Assembly (NCBI RefSeq): GCF_902499115.1
Contig: NZ_CABVPN010000030.1
Location: 1 to 64,000, forward strand
Direction: 5' to 3'
Length of the DNA stretch: 64,000 nucleotides
Origin: Burkholderia diffusa
Lineage (GTDB): Bacteria > Pseudomonadota > Gammaproteobacteria > Burkholderiales > Burkholderiaceae
Both the position numbers and the translations under genes were made by a program. The notes under the pieces were generated by a model that saw nothing but the letters and a program-made list of their open reading frames with translations, did not search any database and was not told the origin of the DNA. Shown here piece by piece: positions 53,488-61,597 of the stretch. Position 1 is the first letter of the stretch. Every line of letters begins with the position of its first letter.

Positions 53488-53709
53488 ATGGACACGAACA
53501 CGTTCACGAAAGGCATCTACACGGCCAAGGCGCATACGCAGCACGCCGCCAACGGACAGTTCCAGGGTTACGTGATCCTCGCCCGGGACGACGGCGACGA
53601 GACGGAGAACATGCGCTACGACGTCCACACGACGAGTCCGAGCGAGGAAGAGGCGTTCGACGAAGCGAAGGCGCTCGCGCACCGGATCCTCGGCGAAATC
53701 GAACTGTAA
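53488..53709 (+). CDS. Small acidic protein of unknown function
   Basis: 73-aa protein, no signal peptide or membrane segment. Residues 1-35 (FTKGIYTAKAHTQHAANGQFQG) look beta-rich; the rest is acidic with a helix SEEEAFDEAKALAHRILGEIE. GGGAGAGG precedes ATG 53488. The YVIL strand plus acidic EEA helix plan is like that of the 72-aa protein at 61293, suggesting a common small-domain family. Not named by any family I recognise with confidence. Confidence 0.75.
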   Translation: MDTNTFTKGIYTAKAHTQHAANGQFQGYVILARDDGDETENMRYDVHTTSPSEEEAFDEAKALAHRILGEIEL

Positions 53710-53772
53710 CGCGCCGAACCATCCCACGCGCGCCGCGGCCCGGTCGCGGCGCGCCGCCGCATTCGGCGCGGC

Positions 53773-53967
53773 TCAGAGCAGCCGCGCCACCATCGACACC
53801 AGCATCGTCAGCACCAGCGTCGACATGAACGGGAACGGGTAGCGCCGCCCGCCGAGCGTCAGCGTGACGTCGCCCGGCATCCGCCCGATGCCGAACTTGC
53901 CGAGCCACGGCCAGCAGCGCGTCAGGATCATCACCGCGACGAACGACGCCATCAGCCAGCGCAGCAT
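53773..53967 (-). CDS. DUF2905-family small membrane protein
   Basis: 64-aa protein with two hydrophobic segments, MLRWLMASFVAVMILTRCWP at the N terminus and FMSTLVLTMLVSMVARLL at the end, separated by the DUF2905 motif GKFGIGRMPGDV and the YPFPF stretch. Matches the family well; its role is unknown. It begins 14 bases after the methyltransferase-like gene's stop on the same strand, so the two are likely one transcript. Confidence 0.85.
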   Translation of the reverse strand: MLRWLMASFVAVMILTRCWPWLGKFGIGRMPGDVTLTLGGRRYPFPFMSTLVLTMLVSMVARLL

Positions 53968-53980
53968 CCCGGGCTCCCCG

Positions 53981-55171
53981 TCAGAGCGCGTGCGAGCGGT
54001 CGCCGCGCGCGAAGGCGTCGAGCGTGCCGTCGATCCCGCGCGAGAACGCGATCACCTTGAACAACTCGCCCATCTCCGCTTCCGAGATCAGCTTCTGCAC
54101 CGCGTTCGCGGCCGGCAGGAACTGGTGGATGTCGGAAGGATCGATCGCGGCCAGCGCGTCGGTGATGCCTGCGTTCAACAGGAAGCGCGCCTGCGACGTG
54201 TAGCCGAGCAGGTCGGCGCCGGTCGCGACGCCCGCGTCGTAGATGCCCGTGAATTCGACGTGTGCGGTGATGTCCTGCAGCCCCGGGTACAGGAATGCGT
54301 CGTCATGCGCGTGATGGCGGTAGTGGCACATCAGCGTGCCGCGGTCGCGCTGCGGATGGTAGTACTCGTGCGCGGGGAACCCGTAGTCGACCAGCAGCAC
54401 CGCGCCACGCCCGAGCATCGTGCACACGGTACGCGTGAACGCCAGCGCGGCTTCGTGCGTCTCGGTCACGTAGCCGTCGTCGACGTCGAGCGTCGCGAGC
54501 ACCGGCGGCAGGCCGGCCGCGCCGGCGGGCCGGTCGTCGAACACGAACGCGTGCCGCGCGTCGAGCGCGACGCCGCGCTCGAGCCACACGCCGCCCGCCT
54601 TCGCGAAGAGGCGCACCGGCATCGCGTCGAGCACCTCGTTGCCGACCACGACGCCGTCGAAGCGCTCGGGCAGCGCGTCGAGCCAGCGCACCTTCGCGGC
54701 GAGCGCCGGCGCGGCCGCCGCAATCGTGTCGCGCTGCCGTTCGCGCAGTTCGCCGGACAGGTCGACGATCAGGTATTCGTCGAGCTCGACGCCGAGCGCA
54801 TCGAGCGCCGCGAGCAGCCCGGCCGCGAGCTTGCCCGTGCCCGCGCCGAACTCCATCACGCGGCGCGTGCCGCTTGCCGCCAGCGCTTGCGCGACGGGAT
54901 TCGCGAGCGTCTGCGCGAACAGCGGCGACAGCTCGGGGGCCGTCACGAAGTCGCTGCCGTCGTCGGCGCGGCGGCCGAACTTGCGCGCGCCGCCGCTGTA
55001 ATAGCCGAGGCCGGGCGCATACAGCGCGCGCTCCATGAAGCGGTCGAACGGCAGCCAGCCGCCGGCCGCCGCGATCTCGTCGCGCAGTTGCGCGGCAAGG
55101 GTTTCGGACTGCGCGAGCGCGTCAGGGCCGGGAGCAGGTAAACTAGCGGGTTCGTGAGCTTTCGGGTTCAT
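53981..55171 (-). CDS. SAM-dependent methyltransferase, MidA/NDUFAF7 family
   Basis: Class I methyltransferase of 396 aa belonging to the MidA/NDUFAF7 (DUF185) family, which in mitochondria methylates an arginine in complex I. Landmarks: RFMERALYAPGLGYYSGG, FVTAPELSPLFAQTLA, the SAM-binding MEFGAGTGKLAAGLL, VVGNEVLDAMPVRLF and GRGAVLLVDYGFPAHEYYHPQR cut to LLVDYGFPAHEYYHPQ. Bacterial substrates are not known. ATG 55171 fits the conserved N terminus. It is divergent from the SDR-folB operon with only 13 bp between the two start codons. Confidence 0.9.
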   Translation of the reverse strand: MNPKAHEPASLPAPGPDALAQSETLAAQLRDEIAAAGGWLPFDRFMERALYAPGLGYYSGGARKFGRRADDGSDFVTAPELSPLFAQTLANPVAQALAASGTRRVMEFGAGTGKLAAGLLAALDALGVELDEYLIVDLSGELRERQRDTIAAAAPALAAKVRWLDALPERFDGVVVGNEVLDAMPVRLFAKAGGVWLERGVALDARHAFVFDDRPAGAAGLPPVLATLDVDDGYVTETHEAALAFTRTVCTMLGRGAVLLVDYGFPAHEYYHPQRDRGTLMCHYRHHAHDDAFLYPGLQDITAHVEFTGIYDAGVATGADLLGYTSQARFLLNAGITDALAAIDPSDIHQFLPAANAVQKLISEAEMGELFKVIAFSRGIDGTLDAFARGDRSHAL

Positions 55172-55184
55172 CCCGGCATTGTAA

Positions 55185-55928
55185 ATGACCGTTTCAGCCG
55201 ATACGTCGCCCCCGCGCATCGCGCTCGTCGCCGGCGCGCTGGGCAGCGCGGCCGACGCCGCGTCGCTCGGTCGCGCGCTCGCGACCGGATTCGCGCAACA
55301 CGGCTGGGACGTCGCGCTGCAGCGCAGCCCCGGCACGCCGCGCGCGGCCGCCGACGCGCTCGTCGCCGAAGTCGCCGCCCGCGGGCGCCGTGCAGCCGTG
55401 CTCGACGCCGATCTGGCCCTGGAAACCGACGCGGCCGCGCTCGTCGCCGCGTGTGCTGCGGCGCTCGGCCGGCCCGCCTGTGCGGTGTTCGTGAGTGCAT
55501 GCGCCGCCACCGACGACGCGCACACCGTGGACGGCGCATCGCTCGCCGCCGCGCTCGCGCGCAACGTGACGGCGCCGCTCGCGCTGGCCCGGGCGCTTGC
55601 CGACGCGACGCCCGACGCCGCGCGTGACGACGAATCGCTGCGCGCCTGCGTGATCCACGTGCTGGATCAGGCCCTGTTTCACCCGGCGCCGGCGCAGTTG
55701 TCGCACGCGCTGATGCAGGCCGCGCTGAACCGCGCGACCTCCGCGCTGGCGCTGGCCCTCGCGCCGAAGGTGCGCGTCGCGGCGCTCGTGCGCGGCCATG
55801 CGCCGCACGCGAACGACATCGCGGCGGCGGCCTGCTATCTCGCGAGCGCGCCCGGCGTCACGGGCGCGACGCTGACCGTCGACGGCGGCGAGCACCTGGT
55901 GCCGCCCGCCGCCGGCCCGAATGAATGA
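55185..55928 (+). CDS. SDR-fold protein with substituted catalytic residues (FolM-like position)
   Basis: Short-chain dehydrogenase fold of 247 aa. The Rossmann start IALVAGALGSAADAA keeps only a loose form of the GxxxGxG motif. The catalytic Tyr-x-x-x-Lys is read as HALMQ in PAQLSHALMQAALN, so both key residues seem replaced. The end YLASAPGVTGATLTVDGGEHL is typical of SDRs. It lies directly before folB, where pteridine-reductase-like SDRs (FolM) are often found, so a folate/pterin role is plausible but the enzyme may be inactive as an SDR. ATG 55185 is 13 bp from the start of the divergent methyltransferase. Confidence 0.8.
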   Translation: MTVSADTSPPRIALVAGALGSAADAASLGRALATGFAQHGWDVALQRSPGTPRAAADALVAEVAARGRRAAVLDADLALETDAAALVAACAAALGRPACAVFVSACAATDDAHTVDGASLAAALARNVTAPLALARALADATPDAARDDESLRACVIHVLDQALFHPAPAQLSHALMQAALNRATSALALALAPKVRVAALVRGHAPHANDIAAAACYLASAPGVTGATLTVDGGEHLVPPAAGPNE

Positions 55929-56006
55929 ACCGCGCGGATCGCGCGGCGTGATCGCCGCCGCCCGCGCCGCTTTGCGTGCGCGCACGCCAATTTGACTGGG
56001 ACGACC

Positions 56007-56411
56007 ATGTTTTCCGCTCTCCTGCACCCCCGCCTCGCGGACTGCCGCAGGCTCTACCTGCGCGACTACGAGGTGCACATCAACATCGGGGCCTTCGAAC
56101 ACGAGAAGCGCGGCGAGCAGCGCGTCGTCATCAACGTCGACCTGTTCGTGCCGCTCGCGCTGTCCACCCCCGTCGACGACCGGCTGCATGAAGTCGTCGA
56201 CTACGACCTGATGAAGCAGAGCGTCGCGCAGTGCGTGGCGCGCGGCCACATCCACCTGCAGGAAACGCTGTGCGACGCGATCGCCGCGAACCTGCTGGCG
56301 CACGACGCCGTGCGCGCGGTACGCGTCTGTACCGAGAAACCGGACGCCTATCCGGACTGCGACGCCGTCGGCGTCGAAGTCTTTCGCATCAAGGACGAGG
56401 AGCGCGCATGA
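56007..56411 (+). CDS. folB: Dihydroneopterin aldolase
   Basis: Folate-pathway enzyme of 134 aa that cleaves 7,8-dihydroneopterin to 6-hydroxymethyl-dihydropterin and glycolaldehyde. Characteristic parts: LYLRDYEVHINIGAFEHEKR with the active-site Glu, VVINVDLFVPLA, VVDYDLMKQSVAQCVARGHIHLQETLCDAIA cut to DYDLMKQSVAQCV and HLQETLCDAI, and VRVCTEKPDAYPDCDAVGVEVFR with the catalytic Lys. ATG 56007 gives the usual length. The stop overlaps ttcA by four bases. Confidence 0.94.
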   Translation: MFSALLHPRLADCRRLYLRDYEVHINIGAFEHEKRGEQRVVINVDLFVPLALSTPVDDRLHEVVDYDLMKQSVAQCVARGHIHLQETLCDAIAANLLAHDAVRAVRVCTEKPDAYPDCDAVGVEVFRIKDEERA

Positions 56412-57403
56412 ACGCCCCCCACATGAACGACACGGCGGCCGATGGCGCCGCCATCGAAGCCACCGCCGCCGACACCGGCCGCCGCGTGCTGACGCGCCGC
56501 GAGCAGAAGGAAGCGTACGAGAACAACAAGCTGTTCAAGCGGATCGTGCGCCAGGTCGGCCAGGCGATCGGCGACTACAACATGATCGAGCAGGGCGACA
56601 AGGTGATGGTGTGCCTGTCGGGCGGCAAGGACAGCTACGCGATGCTCGACGTGCTGCTGCGCCTGCGCGAGCGCGCGCCGATCGACTTCGACATCGTCGC
56701 GGTCAACCTCGACCAGAAGCAGCCGGGCTTCCCTGAACACGTGCTGCCCGAGTACCTGACGCAGGTCGGCGTGCCGTTCCACATCGAGAACCAGGACACC
56801 TACAGCATCGTCAAGCGGCTCGTGCCCGAAGGCAAGACGACCTGCTCGCTGTGCTCGCGGCTGCGCCGCGGGATCCTGTACCGCGTGGCCGGCGAGCTCG
56901 GCGCGACCAAGATCGCGCTCGGCCACCACCGCGACGACATCCTGCAGACGCTGCTGCTCAACATGTTCTACGGCGGCAAGCTGAAGGGAATGCCGCCGAA
57001 GCTGCAGTCGGACGACGGCAGGAACGTCGTGATCCGCCCGCTCGCATACGTGAAGGAAACCGATCTCGAGAAATACGCGGAGCTGCGCGAATTCCCGATC
57101 ATCCCGTGCAACCTGTGCGGCAGCCAGCCGAACCTGAAGCGCGCGGAAATGAAGGCGCTGATCCGCGAATGGGACAAGCGCTTCCCGGGTCGCGTCGACA
57201 ACATGTTCAGCGCGCTCGCGAACGTCGTGCCGTCGCACCTGATGGATACGACCCAGTTCCCGTTCGCGTCGCTGCGCGCGACCGGCGTTGCCGATCCGCA
57301 GGGCGACATCGCGTTCGACGAGGAGCCGTGCGCGTCCGGCGAAGAGACCGCCGCGCCGGGCGCCGCGAAACCGATCTCGATCGTCCAGTTCGACGACCTG
57401 TAA
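56408..57403 (+). CDS. ttcA: tRNA 2-thiocytidine(32) synthetase TtcA
   Basis: Iron-sulfur tRNA thiolase of 331 aa that thiolates cytidine 32 in certain tRNAs. The PP-loop SGGKDSYAMLD activates the base with ATP; the cluster cysteines are in TTCSLCSRLRRG and IIPCNLCGS. LGHHRDDILQTLLLNMFYGG is a family signature. ATG 56408 overlaps the folB stop. The N-terminal 30 residues (NDTAADGAAIEATAADTG) and the acidic C-terminal tail are variable extensions. The TtcA assignment is strong. Confidence 0.95.
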   Translation: MNAPHMNDTAADGAAIEATAADTGRRVLTRREQKEAYENNKLFKRIVRQVGQAIGDYNMIEQGDKVMVCLSGGKDSYAMLDVLLRLRERAPIDFDIVAVNLDQKQPGFPEHVLPEYLTQVGVPFHIENQDTYSIVKRLVPEGKTTCSLCSRLRRGILYRVAGELGATKIALGHHRDDILQTLLLNMFYGGKLKGMPPKLQSDDGRNVVIRPLAYVKETDLEKYAELREFPIIPCNLCGSQPNLKRAEMKALIREWDKRFPGRVDNMFSALANVVPSHLMDTTQFPFASLRATGVADPQGDIAFDEEPCASGEETAAPGAAKPISIVQFDDL

Positions 57404-57537
57404 GCAGGGTCCGAACACCCGCCGGAACCGGGGCCGCAGCGTCGTTCCGGCGCTGTCGCCCCGCCGCGACAGGCCCGGAACGACGGGGGCCGCATGCTAA
57501 AATGGACGGCTTCGAACTCCTCTGACAAGCTGGCGCC

Positions 57538-58899
57538 ATGAATATCGTGATTTTGGCGGCAGGCACCGGCAAGCGCATGCGTTCCGCGCTGCCGAAAGTG
57601 CTCCATCCCCTGGCCGGCAGGCCGCTCCTCTCCCACGTCATCGCCACCGCGCGCACGCTGCAGCCGTCGCGGCTCGTCGTCGTGGTCGGTCACGGCGCCG
57701 AGCAGGTCCAGGCCGCCGTCGCCGCGCCCGACGTCCAGTTCGCGGTGCAGGCCGAGCAGCTCGGCACCGGCCACGCGGTACGCCAGGCGCTGCCGCTGCT
57801 CGATCCCGCGCAACCGACGCTGGTGCTGTACGGCGACGTGCCGCTCACCCGCGCGTCGACGCTGCGGCGTCTCGTCGACGCCGCGCGCGAGGGCCGCTAC
57901 GGGATTCTGACCGTCACGCTCGACGACCCGACCGGCTACGGCCGCATCGTGCGCGACGCGTCCGGCTTCGTCACGCGCATCGTCGAGCAGAAGGACGCGT
58001 CGCCCGAGCAACTGAAGATCGCCGAGATCAACACCGGCATCATCGTCACGCCCACGGCCCAGCTGTCGATGTGGCTCGGCGCGCTGAAGAACGAGAACGC
58101 GCAGGGCGAGTACTACCTGACCGACGTCGTCGAGCTCGCGATCGAGGCCGGCTTCGAGATCGTCACGGCGCAGCCCGACGAGGAATGGGAAACGCTCGGC
58201 GTGAACAGCAAGGCGCAGCTCGCGGAGCTCGAGCGCATCCATCAGCGCAACGTCGCCGATGCGCTGCTCGTCGACGGCGTCACGCTCGCCGATCCGGCGC
58301 GGCTCGACGTGCGCGGCACGCTGCGCTGCGGCCGCGACGTGTCGATCGACGTGAACTGCGTGTTCGAAGGCAACGTGACGCTCGCCGACAACGTGACGAT
58401 CGGCGCGAACTGCGTGATCCGCGACGCGTCGGTCGGCGCCGGCACGCGCATCGACGCGTTCACGCACATCGACGGCGCCGAGCTCGGCGCGAACACCGTG
58501 ATCGGCCCGTACGCGCGGCTGCGCCCCGGCGCGCAGCTCGCGGACGAGGCGCACGTCGGCAATTTCGTCGAGGTGAAGAACGCGGTGATCGGCCACGGTT
58601 CGAAGGCGAACCACCTCACCTACATCGGCGACGCCGACATCGGCGCGCGCGTGAACATCGGCGCGGGCACGATCACCTGCAACTACGACGGCGCGAACAA
58701 GTTCCGCACCGTGATCGAGGACGACGTGTTCGTCGGCTCCGACACGCAGCTCGTTGCGCCGGTGCGCGTCGGCCGTGGCGTGACGATCGCGGCCGGCACG
58801 ACGATCTGGAAGGACGTTGCCGACGGCCTGCTCGCATTGAACGAGAAGACCCAAACGACGAAGAGCGGCTACGTCCGCCCGGTCAAGAAGAAGAGCTGA
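57538..58899 (+). CDS. glmU: Bifunctional UDP-N-acetylglucosamine pyrophosphorylase/GlcN-1-P acetyltransferase
   Basis: Cytosolic enzyme of 453 aa making UDP-GlcNAc for peptidoglycan and LPS. N-terminal uridylyltransferase: LAAGTGKRMRSALPKVLHPLAG (nucleotide loop), LYGDVPLTRASTL with the metal Asp, and EINTGI. C-terminal left-handed beta-helix acetyltransferase: hexapeptide repeats from near residue 250, the FVEVKNAVIGHGSKANHLTYIGDADIG region cut to GHGSKANHLTYIG with catalytic His, and NIGAGTITCNYDG. A TAAAAT -10-like box sits at 57498-57503, though a matching -35 is unclear. It is followed by glmS, as in many bacteria. Confidence 0.97.
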   Translation: MNIVILAAGTGKRMRSALPKVLHPLAGRPLLSHVIATARTLQPSRLVVVVGHGAEQVQAAVAAPDVQFAVQAEQLGTGHAVRQALPLLDPAQPTLVLYGDVPLTRASTLRRLVDAAREGRYGILTVTLDDPTGYGRIVRDASGFVTRIVEQKDASPEQLKIAEINTGIIVTPTAQLSMWLGALKNENAQGEYYLTDVVELAIEAGFEIVTAQPDEEWETLGVNSKAQLAELERIHQRNVADALLVDGVTLADPARLDVRGTLRCGRDVSIDVNCVFEGNVTLADNVTIGANCVIRDASVGAGTRIDAFTHIDGAELGANTVIGPYARLRPGAQLADEAHVGNFVEVKNAVIGHGSKANHLTYIGDADIGARVNIGAGTITCNYDGANKFRTVIEDDVFVGSDTQLVAPVRVGRGVTIAAGTTIWKDVADGLLALNEKTQTTKSGYVRPVKKKS

Positions 58900-58906
58900 A
58901 CCTTTA

Positions 58907-58929
58907 GCGGGCGCCCGGACGGCGCCCGC
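58907..58929 (+). terminator. Hairpin between glmU and glmS
   Basis: A 9-bp GC stem (GCGGGCGCC / GGCGCCCGC) around a five-base loop lies in the 55-bp gap. It has no T-run, so it more likely tunes than stops transcription into glmS. Confidence 0.4.
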
Positions 58930-58954
58930 GTCGACTTACAGGACTGACCCATTC

Positions 58955-60772
58955 ATGTGCGGCATTGTCGGCGCAGTTGCGCAGCGTAATATCGTTCCGG
59001 TGCTGATCGAAGGATTGCGGCGCCTTGAATACCGTGGCTACGACTCGTGCGGCGTCGCCGTGCTCGAGCCGGGCGCGCCCAAGCGCGCGCGCAGCGTCGC
59101 GCGCGTCGCCGATCTCGATGCGCAGGTGCAGGAATCGCATCTCGAAGGCACGACCGGCGTCGCGCACACGCGCTGGGCGACGCACGGCGCGCCCGTCACG
59201 AACAACGCGCATCCGATCTTCTCGTCGAACGCGCTCGCGCTGGTGCACAACGGCATCATCGAGAACTTCGAGCCGCTGCGCGAAGCGCTGCGCGCGAAGG
59301 GCTACGAGTTCGTGTCGCAGACCGACACCGAAGTCATTGCGCACCTCGTGCACAGCCTGTATCGCGGCGACCTGTTCGAGGCCGTGCGCGAAGCCGTGCA
59401 GCAGCTGCACGGCGCCTATGCGATCGCGGTGACGCACAAGGACCAGCCGCACACCGTCGTCGGCGCGCGCCAGGGTTCGCCGCTCGTCGTCGGCCACGGC
59501 GACGGCGAGAACTTCCTCGCGTCCGACGCACTCGCACTGGCCGGCAGCACCGACCGCTTCACGTTCCTCGAGGAAGGCGACGTGTGCGAGCTGTCGCTGG
59601 ACGGCGTGAAGATCGTCGATCGTCACGGCGCGCTCGCGCAGCGCGAGATCCGCGTCGTCAGCGCATACGGCGGCGCGGTTGAGCTGGGCCCGTATCGCCA
59701 CTTCATGCAGAAGGAAATCTTCGAGCAGCCGCGCGCGATCGGCGACACGGTGCCGCAAACCGAAGCGTTCGACGCGACGCTGTTCGGCGATGCGGCCCCC
59801 GCCGCGTTCGCGGAGATCGACAGCCTGCTGATCCTCGCGTGCGGCACGAGCTACTACTCGGGCCTCACCGCGAAGTACTGGCTCGAATCGATCGCGAAGA
59901 TCCCGACCCAGGTCGAGATCGCGAGCGAATACCGCTACCGCGAATCGGTCCCGAACCCGCGCCAGCTCGTGCTGGTGATCTCGCAGTCGGGCGAGACGGC
60001 CGACACGCTCGCCGCGCTCAAGCACGCGCAGTCGCTCGGTCACACGCATACGCTCGCGGTGTGCAACGTCGCGACGAGCGCGATGGTGCGCCTCACGGAG
60101 ATGCAGTTCCTGACGCACGCAGGCACCGAGATCGGCGTTGCGTCGACCAAGGCGTTCACGACGCAGCTCGTCGCGTTGTTCGTGCTGGCCGCGACGCTCG
60201 GCAAGCTGCGCGGGCACGTCGACGCCGCGCAGGAAGCCGAATTCCTGAAGCAGTTGCGCCACCTGCCGGCCGCGCTGAACAGCGTGCTCGCGCTCGAGCC
60301 GCAGATCATCGCGTGGTCGGAGGAATTCGCACGCAAGGAAAACGCGCTGTTCCTCGGCCGCGGGCTGCACTACCCGATCGCGCTCGAAGGCGCGCTGAAG
60401 CTGAAGGAAATCTCGTACATCCATGCGGAGGCGTATCCGGCCGGCGAACTGAAGCACGGGCCGCTCGCGCTCGTCACTGAAGCGATGCCGGTCGTCACGG
60501 TCGCGCCGAACGACACGCTGCTCGAGAAGCTGAAGTCGAACATGCAGGAAGTGCGCGCACGCGGCGGCGAGCTGTACGTGTTCGCGGATGCCGACACGCA
60601 GATCGTCAACGACGAAGGCCTGCACGTGATCCGGATGCCGGAACACTACGGGCAGCTGTCGCCGATCCTGCACGTCGTGCCGCTGCAACTGCTCGCGTAT
60701 CACACCGCGTGCGCGCGCGGCACCGACGTCGACAAACCGCGTAACCTCGCGAAGTCGGTGACGGTGGAGTAA
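58955..60772 (+). CDS. glmS: Glutamine-fructose-6-phosphate aminotransferase (isomerizing)
   Basis: 605-aa enzyme that makes glucosamine-6-phosphate from fructose-6-phosphate and glutamine, the entry step to UDP-GlcNAc. The N-terminal glutaminase has the nucleophile Cys2 (MCGIVGAV) and RGYDSCG, HTRWATHG and HNGIIEN motifs. Two SIS domains follow: CGTSYYSGLTAKYW and ISQSGETADTLAAL, then FLGRGLHYPIALEGALKLKE. The C-terminal LAYHTACARGTDVDKPRNLAKSVTVE is shown here in short as DKPRNLAKSVT. No ribozyme-like leader was noticed in the short gap. Confidence 0.97.
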   Translation: MCGIVGAVAQRNIVPVLIEGLRRLEYRGYDSCGVAVLEPGAPKRARSVARVADLDAQVQESHLEGTTGVAHTRWATHGAPVTNNAHPIFSSNALALVHNGIIENFEPLREALRAKGYEFVSQTDTEVIAHLVHSLYRGDLFEAVREAVQQLHGAYAIAVTHKDQPHTVVGARQGSPLVVGHGDGENFLASDALALAGSTDRFTFLEEGDVCELSLDGVKIVDRHGALAQREIRVVSAYGGAVELGPYRHFMQKEIFEQPRAIGDTVPQTEAFDATLFGDAAPAAFAEIDSLLILACGTSYYSGLTAKYWLESIAKIPTQVEIASEYRYRESVPNPRQLVLVISQSGETADTLAALKHAQSLGHTHTLAVCNVATSAMVRLTEMQFLTHAGTEIGVASTKAFTTQLVALFVLAATLGKLRGHVDAAQEAEFLKQLRHLPAALNSVLALEPQIIAWSEEFARKENALFLGRGLHYPIALEGALKLKEISYIHAEAYPAGELKHGPLALVTEAMPVVTVAPNDTLLEKLKSNMQEVRARGGELYVFADADTQIVNDEGLHVIRMPEHYGQLSPILHVVPLQLLAYHTACARGTDVDKPRNLAKSVTVE

Positions 60773-60822
60773 GCAATCGGCGCAGCGCGGTCCGGCGCGC
60801 CGACGAGACTGACGGAGAGACC

Positions 60823-61293
60823 ATGGTAAGACTGTTTGGATGCGGATTGCTGGCGCTGACCTTCGCGTCGACGGGCTGGGCGGCCGAGCACTACGTCGAA
60901 GTCTGGAACCCGCCCGAGGCGCGGTTGCCGGCGGCGCGTACGCCGGATGCCCGCACGCCGGCAGCGCGCCCAGGTGCCGACGCGCACGCCGGCGTCAAGA
61001 CCGTGGAAAAGCACGCGAGCGTGCAGCCGAAGGCTGCGGTCAAGCCGCACAAGCGCCGCGTCGCACAAGCCGTGAAAAGCACGCCGCATCGACCGACCGC
61101 CGCGACGGTCGATGCGCCGGCCGCACCGCGCCCGGTCGCGCAGCCTACGCCGGGCCGGCTCACGGTGATGCAGCCGGCCATGCCCGACACGCCGCACGCA
61201 CTCAAGTTCTCGGACATCCCGCGGCAATACACACCGGACGGCAACGTGCTGCGTGTCGGCACGAGCAGCCGCTCCGCGGAGGTGACGCGATAA
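60823..61293 (+). CDS. Exported Ala/Pro/Lys-rich protein of unknown function
   Basis: Predicted periplasmic protein of 156 aa. A signal peptide (MVRLFGCGLLALTFASTGWA) ends after about residue 21. The mature start EHYVEVWNPPEAR is the only compact-looking part; residues 35-120 are low complexity with Pro/Ala repeats (ARTPDARTPAARP) and basic patches (KPHKRR), suggesting a disordered linker, and the end HALKFSDIPRQYTPDGNVLRVG may be conserved. Stop overlaps the next ATG (TAATG), so it forms a pair with the 72-aa protein. No family recognised. Confidence 0.75.
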   Translation: MVRLFGCGLLALTFASTGWAAEHYVEVWNPPEARLPAARTPDARTPAARPGADAHAGVKTVEKHASVQPKAAVKPHKRRVAQAVKSTPHRPTAATVDAPAAPRPVAQPTPGRLTVMQPAMPDTPHALKFSDIPRQYTPDGNVLRVGTSSRSAEVTR

Positions 61294-61511
61294 TGGAAGC
61301 GCAGACCTATCACGGCTACCAGATCTGGGGCCATTCGATCCTGCAGCAGGATGAAATCCTGCAGCCCGAACGCTTCGCGGCGAGCGGCACGATCACGCAG
61401 AACAATCGGCTCGTCGAAGCGTCGGGCGTGCTCGGCGTGTTCGATACCGAGGACGAAGCGCGCGAAGCGGGGCTCGAATGGGCCCGCGCATGGATCGACA
61501 ACCATCGCTGA
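61293..61511 (+). CDS. Small acidic protein of unknown function (paired)
   Basis: 72-aa cytosolic protein, no signal or membrane segment. It starts MEAQTYHGYQIWGHSIL, then TITQNNRLVEASGVLGVF and ends with the acidic-amphipathic helix TEDEAREAGLEWARAWID. ATG 61293 shares a base with the preceding stop codon (TAATG), with GCGGAGG eight bases upstream, so translation is coupled. Arrangement and helix resemble the protein at 53488. Function unknown. Confidence 0.8.
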   Translation: MEAQTYHGYQIWGHSILQQDEILQPERFAASGTITQNNRLVEASGVLGVFDTEDEAREAGLEWARAWIDNHR

Positions 61512-61551
61512 ACGGGCCGCGCGGCTGCGCGCGAGCCGTCAACGCAAGAAA

Positions 61552-61576
61552 AAAGGGGCGTCCATGACGCCCCTTT
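61552..61576. terminator. Bidirectional terminator between small pair and iron permease
   Basis: Stem AAAGGGGCGT / ACGCCCCTTT with a five-base loop. The A-run on its left gives a T-run on the minus strand, 22 bp after the permease stop. Confidence 0.85.
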
Positions 61577-61597
61577 CTGCATTCGGCCCCGGCCCGC

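Noticed and set aside
57475..57503. Full sigma-70 promoter for glmU
   Set aside because: A TAAAAT -10 box is present but no acceptable -35 lies 16-18 bp upstream.
58900..58954. glmS ribozyme/riboswitch
   Set aside because: The glmU-glmS gap is only 55 bp and shows just a simple hairpin, too short for the ribozyme.
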